A DNA stretch of 64,000 nt from Halisarca cf. caerulea (Eukaryota; Porifera; Demospongiae; Chondrillida; Halisarcidae): NCBI GenBank assembly GCA_963170055.1, contig CAUJGJ010000288.1, forward strand, positions 22,001 through 86,000. The letters are read 5' to 3'. Below, in pieces: positions 31,224-46,100 of the stretch. The notes under the pieces were generated by a model. That model searched no databases and was not told the origin of the DNA. It saw nothing but the letters and a program-made list of their open reading frames with translations. Within the stretch, counting starts at the first letter, position 1. The number at the start of each line of letters is the position of its first letter. Position numbers and translations under genes: made by a program.

Positions 31224-31869
31224 ATTATTTGGCATTAGCACAACGCACATTCCCAGTGGACACACACAAAGTTTCTGAAGTGCTGTGGGCGTATTTGTGT
31301 ATTGTTGGATATGCTGGTGCTAATACCGATATTTGGCACTAGCACCACGCACATTCCCAGTGGACACACATGAAGTTTGCCAACTGCTGTGGGCGTATTT
31401 GTGTAGTGTTGGATTACTGGTGCTAATACCAATATTTAGCACTAGTACCACGCACATTCCCAGTGGACACACATGAAGTTTCAAAAGTGCTGTGGGCGTG
31501 TTTGTGTAGTGTTGGATATGCTGGTGCTAATACCAATATTTGGCACTAGCACCACACATTCCCTGTGGACACACATGAAGTTTATGAACTGCTGTGGGCA
31601 TATTTGTGTAGTGTTGGATATGCTGGTGCTAATACCGATATTTGGCACTAGCACCACGCACATTCCCAGTGGACACACATGAAGTTTGCCAACTGCTGTG
31701 GGCGTATTTGTGTAGTGTTGGATTACTGGTGCTAATACCAATATTTGGCACTAGTACCACGCACATTCCCAGTGGACACACATGAAGTTTCTGAAGTGCT
31801 GTGGGCGTATTTGTTTAGTGTTGAATATGCAGGTGTTAATACAAATATTTGGCACTAACACCACGCACA

Positions 31870-34800
31870 TTCACGGTGGAAACACAAAAAGTTTCTGAAG
31901 ATCTGTGGGCGTATTTGTGTAGTGTTGGATATACTGGTGCTAATACCAATATTTTTTACAAGCACCACGCACATTCCCACTTGACACACCTGAAGTTTCT
32001 GAAGTGCTGTGGGCGTTTTTGTGTAGTGTTGGATATGCTGGTGCTAATACCAATATTTGGCACTAGCACAACGCACATTCCCAGTGGACACATGAAATTT
32101 CTGAAGTGCTGTGGGCGTATTTGTGTAGTGTTGGATATGCTGGTGCTAATACCAATATTTGCCACTACCACCACGCACATTGCCAGTGGACACACATGTA
32201 GTTTCTGAAGTTTTGTGGGCGTATTTGTGTAGTGTTGGATATGCTGGTGCTAATACCAATATTTGTCACTAGCACCATGCACATTCCCTGTGGACACACA
32301 TGTAGTTTCTAAAGTGTTGTGGGCGTATTTGTGTAGTGTTGAATATGGTGGTGCTAATACCAATATTTATCACAAGCACCACGCACATTCCCAGTGGACA
32401 CACATGAAGTTTCAAAAGTGCTGTGGGCGTGTTTGGGTAGTGTTGGATATGCTGGTGCTAATACCAATATTTGGCACTAGCACCACACATTCCCTGTGGA
32501 CACACATGAAGTTTATGAACTGCTGTGGGCATATTTGTGTAGTGTTGGATATGCTGGTGCTAATACCGATATTTGGCACTAGCACCACGCACATTCCCAG
32601 TGGACACACATGAAGTTTGCCAACTGCTGTGGGCGTATTTGTGTAGTGTTGGATTACTGGTGCTAATACCAATATTTGGCACTAGTACCACGCACATTCC
32701 CAGTGGACAAACATGAAGTTTCTGAAGTGCTGTGGGCGTATTTGTTTAGTGTTGAATATGCAGGTGTTAATACAAATATTTGGCACTAACACCACGCACA
32801 TTCAGGGTGGAAACACAAAAAGTTTCTGAAGATCTGTGGGCGTATTTGTGTAGTGTTGGATTACTGGTGCTAATACCAATATTTGGCACTAGTACCACGC
32901 ACATTCCCAGTGGACAAACATGAAGTTTCTGAAGTGCTGTGGGCGTATTTGTTTAGTGTTGAATATGCAGGTGTTAATACAAATATTTGGCACTAACACC
33001 ACGCACATTCAGGGTGGAAACACAAAAAGTTTCTGAAGATCTGTGGGCGTATTTGTGTAGTGTTGGATATACTGGTGCTAATACCAATATTTTTTACAAG
33101 CACCACGCACATTCCCACTTGACACACCTGAAGTTTCTGAAGTGCTGTGGGCGTTTTTGTGTAGTGTTGGATATGCTGGTGCTAATACCAATATTTGGCA
33201 CTAGCACAACGCACATTCCCAGTGGACACATGAAATTTCTGAAGTGCTGTGGGCGTATTTGTGTAGTGTTGGATATGCTGGTGCTAATACCAATATTTGC
33301 CACTACCACCACGCACATTGCCAGTGGACACACATGTAGTTTCTGAAGTTTTGTGGGCGTATTTGTGTAGTGTTGGATATGCTGGTGCTAATACCAATAT
33401 TTGGCACTAGCACAACGCACATTCCCAGTGGACACATGAAATTTCTGAAGTGCTGTGGGCGTATTTGTGTAGTGTTGGATATGCTGGTGCTAATACCAAT
33501 ATTTGCCACTACCACCACGCACATTGCCAGTGGACACACATGTAGTTTCTGAAGTTTTGTGGGCGTATTTGTGTAGTGTTGGATATGCTGGTGCTAATAC
33601 CAATATTTGTCACTAGCACCATGCACATTCCCTGTGGACACACATGTAGTTTCTAAAGTGTTGTGGGCGTATTTGTGTAGTGTTGAATATGGTGGTGCTA
33701 ATACCAATATTTATCACAAGCACCACGCACATTCCCAGTGGACACACATGAAGTTTCAAAAGTGCTGTGGGCGTGTTTGGGTAGTGTTGGATATGCTGGT
33801 GCTAATACCAATATTTGGCACTAGCACCACACATTCCCTGTGGACACACATGAAGTTTATGAACTGCTGTGGGCATATTTGTGTAGTGTTGGATATGCTG
33901 GTGCTAATACCGATATTTGGCACTAGCACCACGCACATTCCCAGTGGACACACATGAAGTTTGCCAACTGCTGTGGGCGTATTTGTGTAGTGTTGGATTA
34001 CTGGTGCTAATACCAATATTTGGCACTAGTACCACGCACATTCCCAGTGGACAAACATGAAGTTTCTGAAGTGCTGTGGGCGTATTTGTTTAGTGTTGAA
34101 TATGCAGGTGTTAATACAAATATTTGGCACTAACACCACGCACATTCAGGGTGGAAACACAAAAAGTTTCTGAAGATCTGTGGGCGTATTTGTGTAGTGT
34201 TGGATTACTGGTGCTAATACCAATATTTGGCACTAGTACCACGCACATTCCCAGTGGACAAACATGAAGTTTCTGAAGTGCTGTGGGCGTATTTGTTTAG
34301 TGTTGAATATGCAGGTGTTAATACAAATATTTGGCACTAACACCACGCACATTCAGGGTGGAAACACAAAAAGTTTCTGAAGATCTGTGGGCGTATTTGT
34401 GTAGTGTTGGATATACTGGTGCTAATACCAATATTTTTTACAAGCACCACGCACATTCCCACTTGACACACCTGAAGTTTCTGAAGTGCTGTGGGCGTTT
34501 TTGTGTAGTGTTGGATATGCTGGTGCTAATACCAATATTTGGCACTAGCACAACGCACATTCCCAGTGGACACATGAAATTTCTGAAGTGCTGTGGGCGT
34601 ATTTGTGTAGTGTTGGATATGCTGGTGCTAATACCAATATTTGCCACTACCACCACGCACATTGCCAGTGGACACACATGTAGTTTCTGAAGTTTTGTGG
34701 GCGTATTTGTGTAGTGTTGGATATGCTGGTGCTAATACCAATATTTGTCACTAGCACCATGCACATTCCCTGTGGACACACATGTAGTTTCTAAAGTGTT

Positions 34801-37330
34801 GTGGGCGTATTTGTGTAGTGTTGAATATGGTGGTGCTAATACCAATATTTATCACAAGCACCACGCACATTCCCAGTGGACACACATGAAGTTTCAAAAG
34901 TGCTGTGGGCGTGTTTGGGTAGTGTTGGATATGCTGGTGCTAATACCAATATTTGGCACTAGCACCACACATTCCCTGTGGACACACATGAAGTTTATGA
35001 ACTGCTGTGGGCATATTTGTGTAGTGTTGGATATGCTGGTGCTAATACCGATATTTGGCACTAGCACCACGCACATTCCCAGTGGACACACATGAAGTTT
35101 GCCAACTGCTGTGGGCGTATTTGTGTAGTGTTGGATTACTGGTGCTAATACCAATATTTGGCACTAGTACCACGCACATTCCCAGTGGACAAACATGAAG
35201 TTTCTGAAGTGCTGTGGGCGTATTTGTTTAGTGTTGAATATGCAGGTGTTAATACAAATATTTGGCACTAACACCACGCACATTCAGGGTGGAAACACAA
35301 AAAGTTTCTGAAGATCTGTGGGCGTATTTGTGTAGTGTTGGATTACTGGTGCTAATACCAATATTTGGCACTAGTACCACGCACATTCCCAGTGGACAAA
35401 CATGAAGTTTCTGAAGTGCTGTGGGCGTATTTGTTTAGTGTTGAATATGCAGGTGTTAATACAAATATTTGGCACTAACACCACGCACATTCAGGGTGGA
35501 AACACAAAAAGTTTCTGAAGATCTGTGGGCGTATTTGTGTAGTGTTGGATATACTGGTGCTAATACCAATATTTTTTACAAGCACCACGCACATTCCCAC
35601 TTGACACACCTGAAGTTTCTGAAGTGCTGTGGGCGTTTTTGTGTAGTGTTGGATATGCTGGTGCTAATACCAATATTTGGCACTAGCACAACGCACATTC
35701 CCAGTGGACACATGAAATTTCTGAAGTGCTGTGGGCGTATTTGTGTAGTGTTGGATATGCTGGTGCTAATACCAATATTTGCCACTACCACCACGCACAT
35801 TGCCAGTGGACACACATGTAGTTTCTGAAGTTTTGTGGGCGTATTTGTGTAGTGTTGGATATGCTGGTGCTAATACCAATATTTGGCACTAGCACAACGC
35901 ACATTCCCAGTGGACACATGAAATTTCTGAAGTGCTGTGGGCGTATTTGTGTAGTGTTGGATATGCTGGTGCTAATACCAATATTTGCCACTACCACCAC
36001 GCACATTGCCAGTGGACACACATGTAGTTTCTGAAGTTTTGTGGGCGTATTTGTGTAGTGTTGGATATGCTGGTGCTAATACCAATATTTGTCACTAGCA
36101 CCATGCACATTCCCTGTGGACACACATGTAGTTTCTAAAGTGTTGTGGGCGTATTTGTGTAGTGTTGAATATGGTGGTGCTAATACCAATATTTATCACA
36201 AGCACCACGCACATTCCCAGTGGACACACATGAAGTTTCAAAAGTGCTGTGGGCGTGTTTGGGTAGTGTTGGATATGCTGGTGCTAATACCAATATTTGG
36301 CACTAGCACCACACATTCCCTGTGGACACACATGAAGTTTATGAACTGCTGTGGGCATATTTGTGTAGTGTTGGATATGCTGGTGCTAATACCGATATTT
36401 GGCACTAGCACCACGCACATTCCCAGTGGACACACATGAAGTTTGCCAACTGCTGTGGGCGTATTTGTGTAGTGTTGGATTACTGGTGCTAATACCAATA
36501 TTTGGCACTAGTACCACGCACATTCCCAGTGGACAAACATGAAGTTTCTGAAGTGCTGTGGGCGTATTTGTTTAGTGTTGAATATGCAGGTGTTAATACA
36601 AATATTTGGCACTAACACCACGCACATTCAGGGTGGAAACACAAAAAGTTTCTGAAGATCTGTGGGCGTATTTGTGTAGTGTTGGATTACTGGTGCTAAT
36701 ACCAATATTTGGCACTAGTACCACGCACATTCCCAGTGGACAAACATGAAGTTTCTGAAGTGCTGTGGGCGTATTTGTTTAGTGTTGAATATGCAGGTGT
36801 TAATACAAATATTTGGCACTAACACCACGCACATTCAGGGTGGAAACACAAAAAGTTTCTGAAGATCTGTGGGCGTATTTGTGTAGTGTTGGATATACTG
36901 GTGCTAATACCAATATTTTTTACAAGCACCACGCACATTCCCACTTGACACACCTGAAGTTTCTGAAGTGCTGTGGGCGTTTTTGTGTAGTGTTGGATAT
37001 GCTGGTGCTAATACCAATATTTGGCACTAGCACAACGCACATTCCCAGTGGACACATGAAATTTCTGAAGTGCTGTGGGCGTATTTGTGTAGTGTTGGAT
37101 ATGCTGGTGCTAATACCAATATTTGCCACTACCACCACGCACATTGCCAGTGGACACACATGTAGTTTCTGAAGTTTTGTGGGCGTATTTGTGTAGTGTT
37201 GGATATGCTGGTGCTAATACCAATATTTGTCACTAGCACCATGCACATTCCCTGTGGACACACATGTAGTTTCTAAAGTGTTGTGGGCGTATTTGTATAG
37301 TGTTGAATATGGTGGTGCTAATACCAATAT
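31870..37330 (+). repeat. Satellite B higher-order domain, 2,482-bp period
   Basis: The rare variant word aacacaaaaagtttctgaag recurs at about 31881, 33019, 34363, 35501 and 36845, giving alternating steps of 1,138 and 1,344 bp (sum 2,482). The step difference is about two monomers. Copies look almost identical, which implies recent amplification. Confidence 0.93.
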
Positions 37331-39316
37331 TTATCACAAGCACCACGCACATTTCCAGTGGACACACATGAAGTTACTGAAGTGCTGTGGGCGTATTTGT
37401 GTAGTGTTGGATATGCAGGTGCTAATACCAATATTTGGCACTAGCACCACGCACATTCCCACTGGACACACATGAAGTTTCCGAAGTGCTGTGGACGTAT
37501 TTATGTAGTGTGGAATATGCTGGTGCTCATACCAATATTTGGCACTAGCACCACACACATTCCCAGACGACACACATGAAGTTTCTCATATGCTGTGGGC
37601 TTATTTGTGTAGTGTTGGATATGCTGGTGCTAATACCAATATTTGGCACTAGCACCACGCACATTCCCAGTGGACACACATGAAGTTTCCGAAATGCTGT
37701 GGGTGTATTTGTGTAGTGTTGGATATGCTGGTGCTAATACCAATATTTGGCACTAGCACCACGCACATTCCCAGTGGACACACATGAAGTTTCTTAACTA
37801 CTGTGGGAATATTTGTGTAATGTTGGATATGCTGGTGCTAATACCAATATTTGGCACTACCACCACGAAATTCCCAGTGGACACAGATGAAGTTTCTCAT
37901 ATGCTGTGGGCGTATTTGTGTAGTGTTGGATATGCTGGTGCTAATACCAATATTTGGCACTAGCACCATGCACATTCCCAGTGAACACACATGTAGTTTC
38001 TGAAGTGTTGAGGGCGTATTTGTGTAGTGTTGAATATGGTGGTGCTAATACCAATATTTACCACAAGTACCACGCACATTCCCAGTGGACACACATGAAG
38101 TTACTGAAGTGCTGTGGGCGTATTTGTGTAGTGTTGGATATGCAGGTGCTAATACCAATATTTATCACTAGCACCACTCACATTCCCAGTGGACACACAT
38201 GAAGTTTCTGAAGTGCTGTGGGCGTATTTGTGTAGTGTTGAATATGCAGGTGCTAATACCAATATTTGGCACTAGCACCACGCACATTCCCACTGGACAC
38301 ACATGAAGTTTCCGAAGTGCTGTGGACGTATTTATGTAGTGTGGAATATGCTGGTGCTCATACCAATATTTGGCACTAGCACCACACACATTCCCAGACG
38401 ACACACATGAAGTTTCTCATATGCTGTGGGCTTATTTGTGTAGTGTTGGATATGCTGGTGCTAATACCAATATTTGGCACTAGCACCACGCACATTCCCA
38501 GTGGACACACATGAAGTTTCCGAAATGCTGTGGGTGTATTTGTGTAGTGTTGGATATGCTGGTGCTAATACCAATATTTGGCACTAGCACCACGCACATT
38601 CCCAGTGGACACACATGACCTTTCTAAAGTGCTGTGGCCGTGTTTGTGTAGTGTTGGATATGCTGGTGCTAATACCAATATTTGGCACTAGCACCACGCA
38701 CATTCCCAGTGGACACACATGAAGTTTCTTAACTACTGTGGGAATATTTGTGTAATGTTGGATATGCTGGTGCTAATACCAATATTTGGCACTACCACCA
38801 CGAAATTCCCAGTGGACACAGATGAAGTTTCTCATATGCTGTGGGCGTATTTGTGTAGTGTTGGATATGCTGGTGCTAATACCAATATTTGGCACTAGCA
38901 CCACGCACATTCCCAGTGGACACACATGAAGTTTCTGAAGTGCTGTGGGCGTATTTGTGTAGTGTTGGATATGCTGGTGCTAATACCAATATTTGGCACT
39001 AGCACCACGCACATTCCCAGTGGAAACACATGACCTTTTTGAAGTGCTGTGGGCACATTTTTGTAGTGTTGGATATACTGGTGCTAATACCAATATTTGG
39101 CACTAGCACCACGCACATTCCCAGTGGACACATGAAGTTTCTTAACTACTGTGGGTGTATTTGTGTACTGTTGGATATGCTGGTGCTAAAACCAATATTT
39201 GGCACTAACACCACACGTATTCCCTCACATCAAGTTTCTTAAGTGTTATGGGCATATCTGTGTAGTTTTAAACATGTTGGTGTAAAGACCAAAATTTTGC
39301 AAATTGTTATCTTACT

Positions 39317-39350
39317 ATAACCCTAACCCCAAACCTAACCCTAAACCCTA
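39317..39350 (-). repeat. Telomere-like tract inside satellite B, copy 1
   Basis: A 34-bp tract of ccctaa-type words (ccctaacccc, aaacctaaccc, taaaccctac) replaces part of a strongly diverged monomer. On the minus strand it reads as degenerate TTAGGG. Confidence 0.85.
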
Positions 39351-42300
39351 CGCACATTCCGAGTGGAAACACATGAAGGTTGTGAAGGGCTGTGGGCGTA
39401 TTTGTGTAATGCAGGAAATGCAGGTGCTAATATAAATATTTGGCACTAGCACCACGCACATTCCCAGTGGACACAGATGAAGTTTCTCATATGCTGTGGG
39501 CGTATTTGTGTAGTGTTGGATATGCTAGTGCTAATACCAATATTTGGCACTAGCACCATGCACATTCCCAGTGAACACACATGTAGTTTCTGAAGTGTTG
39601 AGGGCGTATTTGTGTAGTGTTGAATATGGTGGTGCTAATACCAATATTTACCACAAGTACCACGCACATTCCCAGTGGACACACATGAAGTTTCTGAAGT
39701 GCTGTGGGCGTATTTGTGTAGTGTTGGATATGCTGGTGCTAATACCAATATTTGGCACTAGCACCATGCACATTCCCAGTGGACACACATGACCTTTCTG
39801 AAGTGCTGTGGGCGTATTTGTGTAGTGTTGGATATGCTGGTGCTAATACCAATTTTTGGCACTAGCACCACGCACATTCCCAGTAGACACACATGATGTT
39901 TCTGAAGTACTGTGGGCGTATTTGTGTAGTGTTGGATATGCTGGTGCTAATACCAATATTTGGCACTAGCACCACGCACATTCCCAGTGGACACACATGA
40001 CCTTTCTGAAGTGCTGTGGGCGTATTTGTGTAGTGTTGGATATGCTAGTGCTAATACCAATATTTGGCACTAGCACCACGCACATTCCCAGTGGACACAC
40101 ATGACCTTTCTGAATTGCTGTAGGCGTATTTGTGTAGTGTTGGATATGCTGGTGCTAATACCAATATTTGGCACTAGTACCACGCACATTCCCAGTGGAC
40201 ACAAATGAAGTTTCTTAACTGCTGCGGGCGTAATTTTGTAGTATTGGATATTCTGGTGCTAATAACAATATTTGGCACTAGCACCACGCACATTCCCAGT
40301 GGACACACATGAAGTTACTGAAGTGCTGTGGGCGTATTTGTGTAGTGTTGAATATGCAGGTGCTAATACCAATATTTGGCACTAGCACCAGGCACATTCC
40401 CATTGGACACACATGAAGTTTCCGAAGTGCTGTGGACGTATTTGTGTAGTGTGGAATATGCTGGTGCTAATACAAATATTTGGCACTAGCACAACGCACA
40501 TTCCCAGTGGACACATGAAATTTCTGAAGTGCTGTGGGCGTATTTGTGTAGTGTTGGATATGCTGGTGCTAATACCAATATTTGCCACTACCACCACGCA
40601 CATTGCCAGTGGACACACATGTAGTTTCTGAAGTTTTGTGGGCGTATTTGTGTAGTGTTGGATATGCTGGTGCTAATACCAATATTTGTCACTAGCACCA
40701 TGCACATTCCCTGTGGACACACATGTAGTTTCTAAAGTGTTGTGGGCGTATTTGTGTAGTGTTGAATATGGTGGTGCTAATACCAATATTTATCACAAGC
40801 ACCACGCACATTTCCAGTGGACACACATGAAGTTACTGAAGTGCTGTGGGCGTATTTGTGTAGTGTTGGATATGCAGGTGCTAATACCAATATTTGGCAC
40901 TAGCACCACTCACATTCCCAGTGGACACACATGAAGTTTCTGAAGTGCTGTGGGCGTATTTGTGTAGTGTTGAATATGCAGGTGCTAATACCAATATTTG
41001 GCACTAGCACCACGCAGAATCCCAATTGACACACCTGAAGTTTCTGAAGTGCTGTGGGCGTTTTTGTGCAGTCACGTTGTTGGATATACTGGTGCAAATA
41101 CCAATATTTAGCACTAGAACCACGCATATTACCAGTGGACACACATGAAGTTTCCGAAGTGCTGTGGACGTATTTGTGTAGTGTGGAATATGCTGGTGCT
41201 CATACCAATTTTTGGCACTAGCACCACACACATTCCCAGAGGACACACATGAAGTTTCTCATATGCTGTGGGCTTATTTGTGTAGTGTTGGATATGCTGG
41301 TGCTAATACCAATATTTAGCACTAGCACCACGCACATTCCCAGTGGACACACATGAAGTTTCTTAACTGCTGTGGGCGCATTTGTGTAGTGTTGGATATG
41401 CTGATGCTAATACAAATATTTGCCACTACCACCACGCACATTCCCAGTGGACACACATGACTTTTCTGAAGTGCTGTGGGCGTATTTGTGTAGTGTTGGA
41501 TATGCTGGTGCTAATACCAATATTTGGCACTAGCACCACGCACATTCCCGGTGGATACACATGACCTTTCTGAAGTGCTGTGGGCGTATTTTTGTAGTGT
41601 TGGATATGCTAGTGCTAATACCAATATTTGGCACTAGCACCATGCACATTCCCAGTGAACACACATGTAGTTTCTGAAGTGTTGAGGGCGTATTTGTGTA
41701 GTGTTGAATATGGTGGTGCTAATACCAATATTTACCACAAGTACCACGCACATTCCCAGTGGACACACATGAAGTTACTGAAGTGCTGTGGGCGTATTTG
41801 TGTAGTGTTGGATATGCAGGTGCTAATACCAATATTTATCACTAGCACCACTCACATTCCCAGTGGACACACATGAAGTTTCTGAAGTGCTGTGGGCGTA
41901 TTTGTGTAGTGTTGAATATGCAGGTGCTAATACCAATATTTGGCACTAGCACCACGCACATTCCCACTGGACACACATGAAGTTTCCGAAGTGCTGTGGA
42001 CGTATTTATGTAGTGTGGAATATGCTGGTGCTCATACCAATATTTGGCACTAGCACCACACACATTCCCAGACGACACACATGAAGTTTCTCATATGCTG
42101 TGGGTTTATTTGTGTAGTGTTGGATATGCTGGTGCTAATACCAATATTTGGCACTAGCACCACGCACATTCCCAGTGGACACACATGAAGTTTCCGAAAT
42201 GCTGTGGGTGTATTTGTGTAGTGTTGGATATGCTGGTGCTAATACCAATATTTGGCACTAGCACCACGCACATTCCCAGTGGACACACATGACCTTTCTA

Positions 42301-43094
42301 AAGTGCTGTGGCCGTGTTTGTGTAGTGTTGGATATGCTGGTGCTAATACCAATATTTGGCACTAGCACCACGCACATTCCCAGTGGACACACATGAAGTT
42401 TCTTAACTACTGTGGGAATATTTGTGTAATGTTGGATATGCTGGTGCTAATACCAATATTTGGCACTACCACCACGAAATTCCCAGTGGACACAGATGAA
42501 GTTTCTCATATGCTGTGGGCGTATTTGTGTAGTGTTGGATATGCTGGTGCTAATACCAATATTTGGCACTAGCACCATGCACATTCCCAGTGAACACACA
42601 TGTAGTTTCTGAAGTGTTGAGGGCGTATTTGTGTAGTGTTGAATATGGTGGTGCTAATACCAATATTTGGCACTAGCACCACGCACATTCCCAGTGGACA
42701 CACATGAAGTTTCTGAAGTGCTGTGGGCGTATTTGTGTAGTGTTGGATATGCTGGTGCTAATACCAATATTTGGCACTAGCACCACGCACATTCCCAGTG
42801 GAAACACATGACCTTTTTGAAGTGCTGTGGGCACATTTTTGTAGTGTTGGATATACTGGTGCTAATACCAATATTTGGCACTAGCACCACGCACATTCCC
42901 AGTGGACACATGAAGTTTCTTAACTACTGTGGGTGTATTTGTGTACTGTTGGATATGCTGGTGCTAAAACCAATATTTGGCACTAACACCACACGTATTC
43001 CCTCACATCAAGTTTCTTAAGTGTTATGGGCATATCTGTGTAGTTTTAAACATGTTGGTGTAAAGACCAAAATTTTGCAAATTGTTATCTTACT

Positions 43095-43128
43095 ATAACC
43101 CTAACCCCAAACCTAACCCTAAACCCTA
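43095..43128 (-). repeat. Telomere-like tract inside satellite B, copy 2
   Basis: Same tract and same diverged flanking monomer as copy 1, 3,778 bp downstream, carried along by the higher-order duplication. Confidence 0.85.
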
Positions 43129-46100
43129 CGCACATTCCGAGTGGAAACACATGAAGGTTGTGAAGGGCTGTGGGCGTATTTGTGTAATGCAGGAAATGCA
43201 GGTGCTAATATAAATATTTGGCACTAGCACCACGCACATTCCCAGTGGACACAGATGAAGTTTCTCATATGCTGTGGGCGTATTTGTGTAGTGTTGGATA
43301 TGCTAGTGCTAATACCAATATTTGGCACTAGCACCATGCACATTCCCAGTGAACACACATGTAGTTTCTGAAGTGTTGAGGGCGTATTTGTGTAGTGTTG
43401 AATATGGTGGTGCTAATACCAATATTTACCACAAGTACCACGCACATTCCCAGTGGACACACATGAAGTTTCTGAAGTGCTGTGGGCGTATTTGTGTAGT
43501 GTTGGATATGCTGGTGCTAATACCAATATTTGGCACTAGCACCATGCACATTCCCAGTGGACACACATGACCTTTCTGAAGTGCTGTGGGCGTATTTGTG
43601 TAGTGTTGGATATGCTGGTGCTAATACCAATTTTTGGCACTAGCACCACGCACATTCCCAGTAGACACACATGAAGTTTCCGAAGTGCTGTGGACGTATT
43701 TGTGTAGTGTGGAATATGCTGGTGCTAATACAAATATTTGGCACTAGCACCACGCACATTCCCAGTGGACACACATGACCTTTCTAAAGTGCTGTGGCCG
43801 TGTTTGTGTAGTGTTGGATATGCTGGTGCTAATACCAATATTTGGCACTAGCACCACGCACATTCCCAGTGGAAACACATGAAGTTTCTTAACTACTGTG
43901 GGCGTATTTGTGTAGTGTTGGATATGCTCGTGCTAATACCAATATTTGGCACTAGCACCACGCACATTCCCAGTGCACATAAATGACCTTTCTCAAGTGC
44001 TGTGGGCGTATTTGTGTATTTTGGATATGCTGGTGCTAATACCAATGTTTGGCACTAGCACCACGCACATTCCCAGTGGACACACATGACCTTTCTCAAG
44101 TACTGTGGGCGTATTTGTGTAGTGTTGGATATGCTGGTGCTAATACCAATATTTGGCACTAGCACCACTCACATTCCCAGTGGACACACATGAAGTTTCT
44201 GAAGTGCTGTGGGCGTATTTGTGTAGTGTTGAATATGCAGGTGCTAATACCAATATTTGGCACTAGCACCACGCAGAATCCCAATTGACACACCTGAAGT
44301 TTCTGAAGTGCTGTGGGCGTTTTTGTGCAGTCACGTTGTTGGATATACTGGTGCAAATACCAATATTTAGCACTAGAACCACGCATATTACCAGTGGACA
44401 CACATGAAGTTTCCGAAGTGCTGTGGACGTATTTGTGTAGTGTGGAATATGCTGGTGCTCATACCAATTTTTGGCACTAGCACCACACACATTCCCAGAG
44501 GACACACATGAAGTTTCTCATATGCTGTGGGCTTATTTGTGTAGTGTTGGATATGCTGGTGCTAATACCAATATTTAGCACTAGCACCACGCACATTCCC
44601 AGTGGACACACATGAAGTTTCTTAACTGCTGTGGGCGCATTTGTGTAGTGTTGGATATGCTGATGCTAATACAAATATTTGCCACTACCACCACGCACAT
44701 TCCCAGTGGACACACATGACTTTTCTGAAGTGCTGTGGGCGTATTTGTGTAGTGTTGGATATGCTGGTGCTAATACCAATATTTGGCACTAGCACCACGC
44801 ACATTCCCGGTGGATACACATGACCTTTCTGAAGTGCTGTGGGCGTATTTTTGTAGTGTTGGATATGCTAGTGCTAATACCAATATTTGGCACTAGCACC
44901 ATGCACATTCCCAGTGAACACACATGTAGTTTCTGAAGTGTTGAGGGCGTATTTGTGTAGTGTTGAATATGGTGGTGCTAATACCAATATTTACCACAAG
45001 TACCACGCACATTCCCAGTGGACACACATGAAGTTACTGAAGTGCTGTGGGCGTATTTGTGTAGTGTTGGATATGCAGGTGCTAATACCAATATTTATCA
45101 CTAGCACCACTCACATTCCCAGTGGACACACATGAAGTTTCTGAAGTGCTGTGGGCGTATTTGTGTAGTGTTGAATATGCAGGTGCTAATACCAATATTT
45201 GGCACTAGCACCACGCACATTCCCACTGGACACACATGAAGTTTCCGAAGTGCTGTGGACGTATTTATGTAGTGTGGAATATGCTGGTGCTCATACCAAT
45301 ATTTGGCACTAGCACCACACACATTCCCAGACGACACACATGAAGTTTCTCATATGCTGTGGGCTTATTTGTGTAGTGTTGGATATGCTGGTGCTAATAC
45401 CAATATTTGGCACTAGCACCACGCACATTCCCAGTGGACACACATGAAGTTTCCGAAATGCTGTGGGTGTATTTGTGTAGTGTTGGATATGCTGGTGCTA
45501 ATACCAATATTTGGCACTAGCACCACGCACATTCCCAGTGGACACACATGACCTTTCTGAAGTGCTGTGGGCGTATTTGTGTAGTGTTGGATATGCTAGT
45601 GCTAATACCAATATTTGGCACTAGCACCACGCACATTCCCAGTGGACACACATGACCTTTCTGAATTGCTGTAGGCGTATTTGTGTAGTGTTGGATATGC
45701 TGGTGCTAATACCAATATTTGGCACTAGTACCACGCACATTCCCAGTGGACACAAATGAAGTTTCTTAACTGCTGCGGGCGTAATTTTGTAGTATTGGAT
45801 ATTCTGGTGCTAATAACAATATTTGGCACTAGCACCACGCACATTCCCAGTGGACACACATGAAGTTACTGAAGTGCTGTGGGCGTATTTGTGTAGTGTT
45901 GAATATGCAGGTGCTAATACCAATATTTGGCACTAGCACCAGGCACATTCCCATTGGACACACATGAAGTTTCCGAAGTGCTGTGGACGTATTTGTGTAG
46001 TGTGGAATATGCTGGTGCTAATACAAATATTTGGCACTAGCACCACGCACATTCCCAGTGGACACACATGACCTTTCTAAAGTGCTGTGGCCGTGTTTGT

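Larger units (their letters stand above)
37400..46050 (+). repeat. Satellite B higher-order domain, 3.26 and 3.78 kb steps
   Basis: Marker variants recur 3,778 bp apart (for example 39030 and 42808, 39544 and 43322) and 3,259 bp apart (41004 and 44263, 41628 and 44887). Two overlapping duplications of slightly different extent explain this. Confidence 0.88.

Noticed and set aside
39317..39350. A true chromosome end
   Set aside because: The tract is only 34 bp, degenerate, and satellite continues on both sides.
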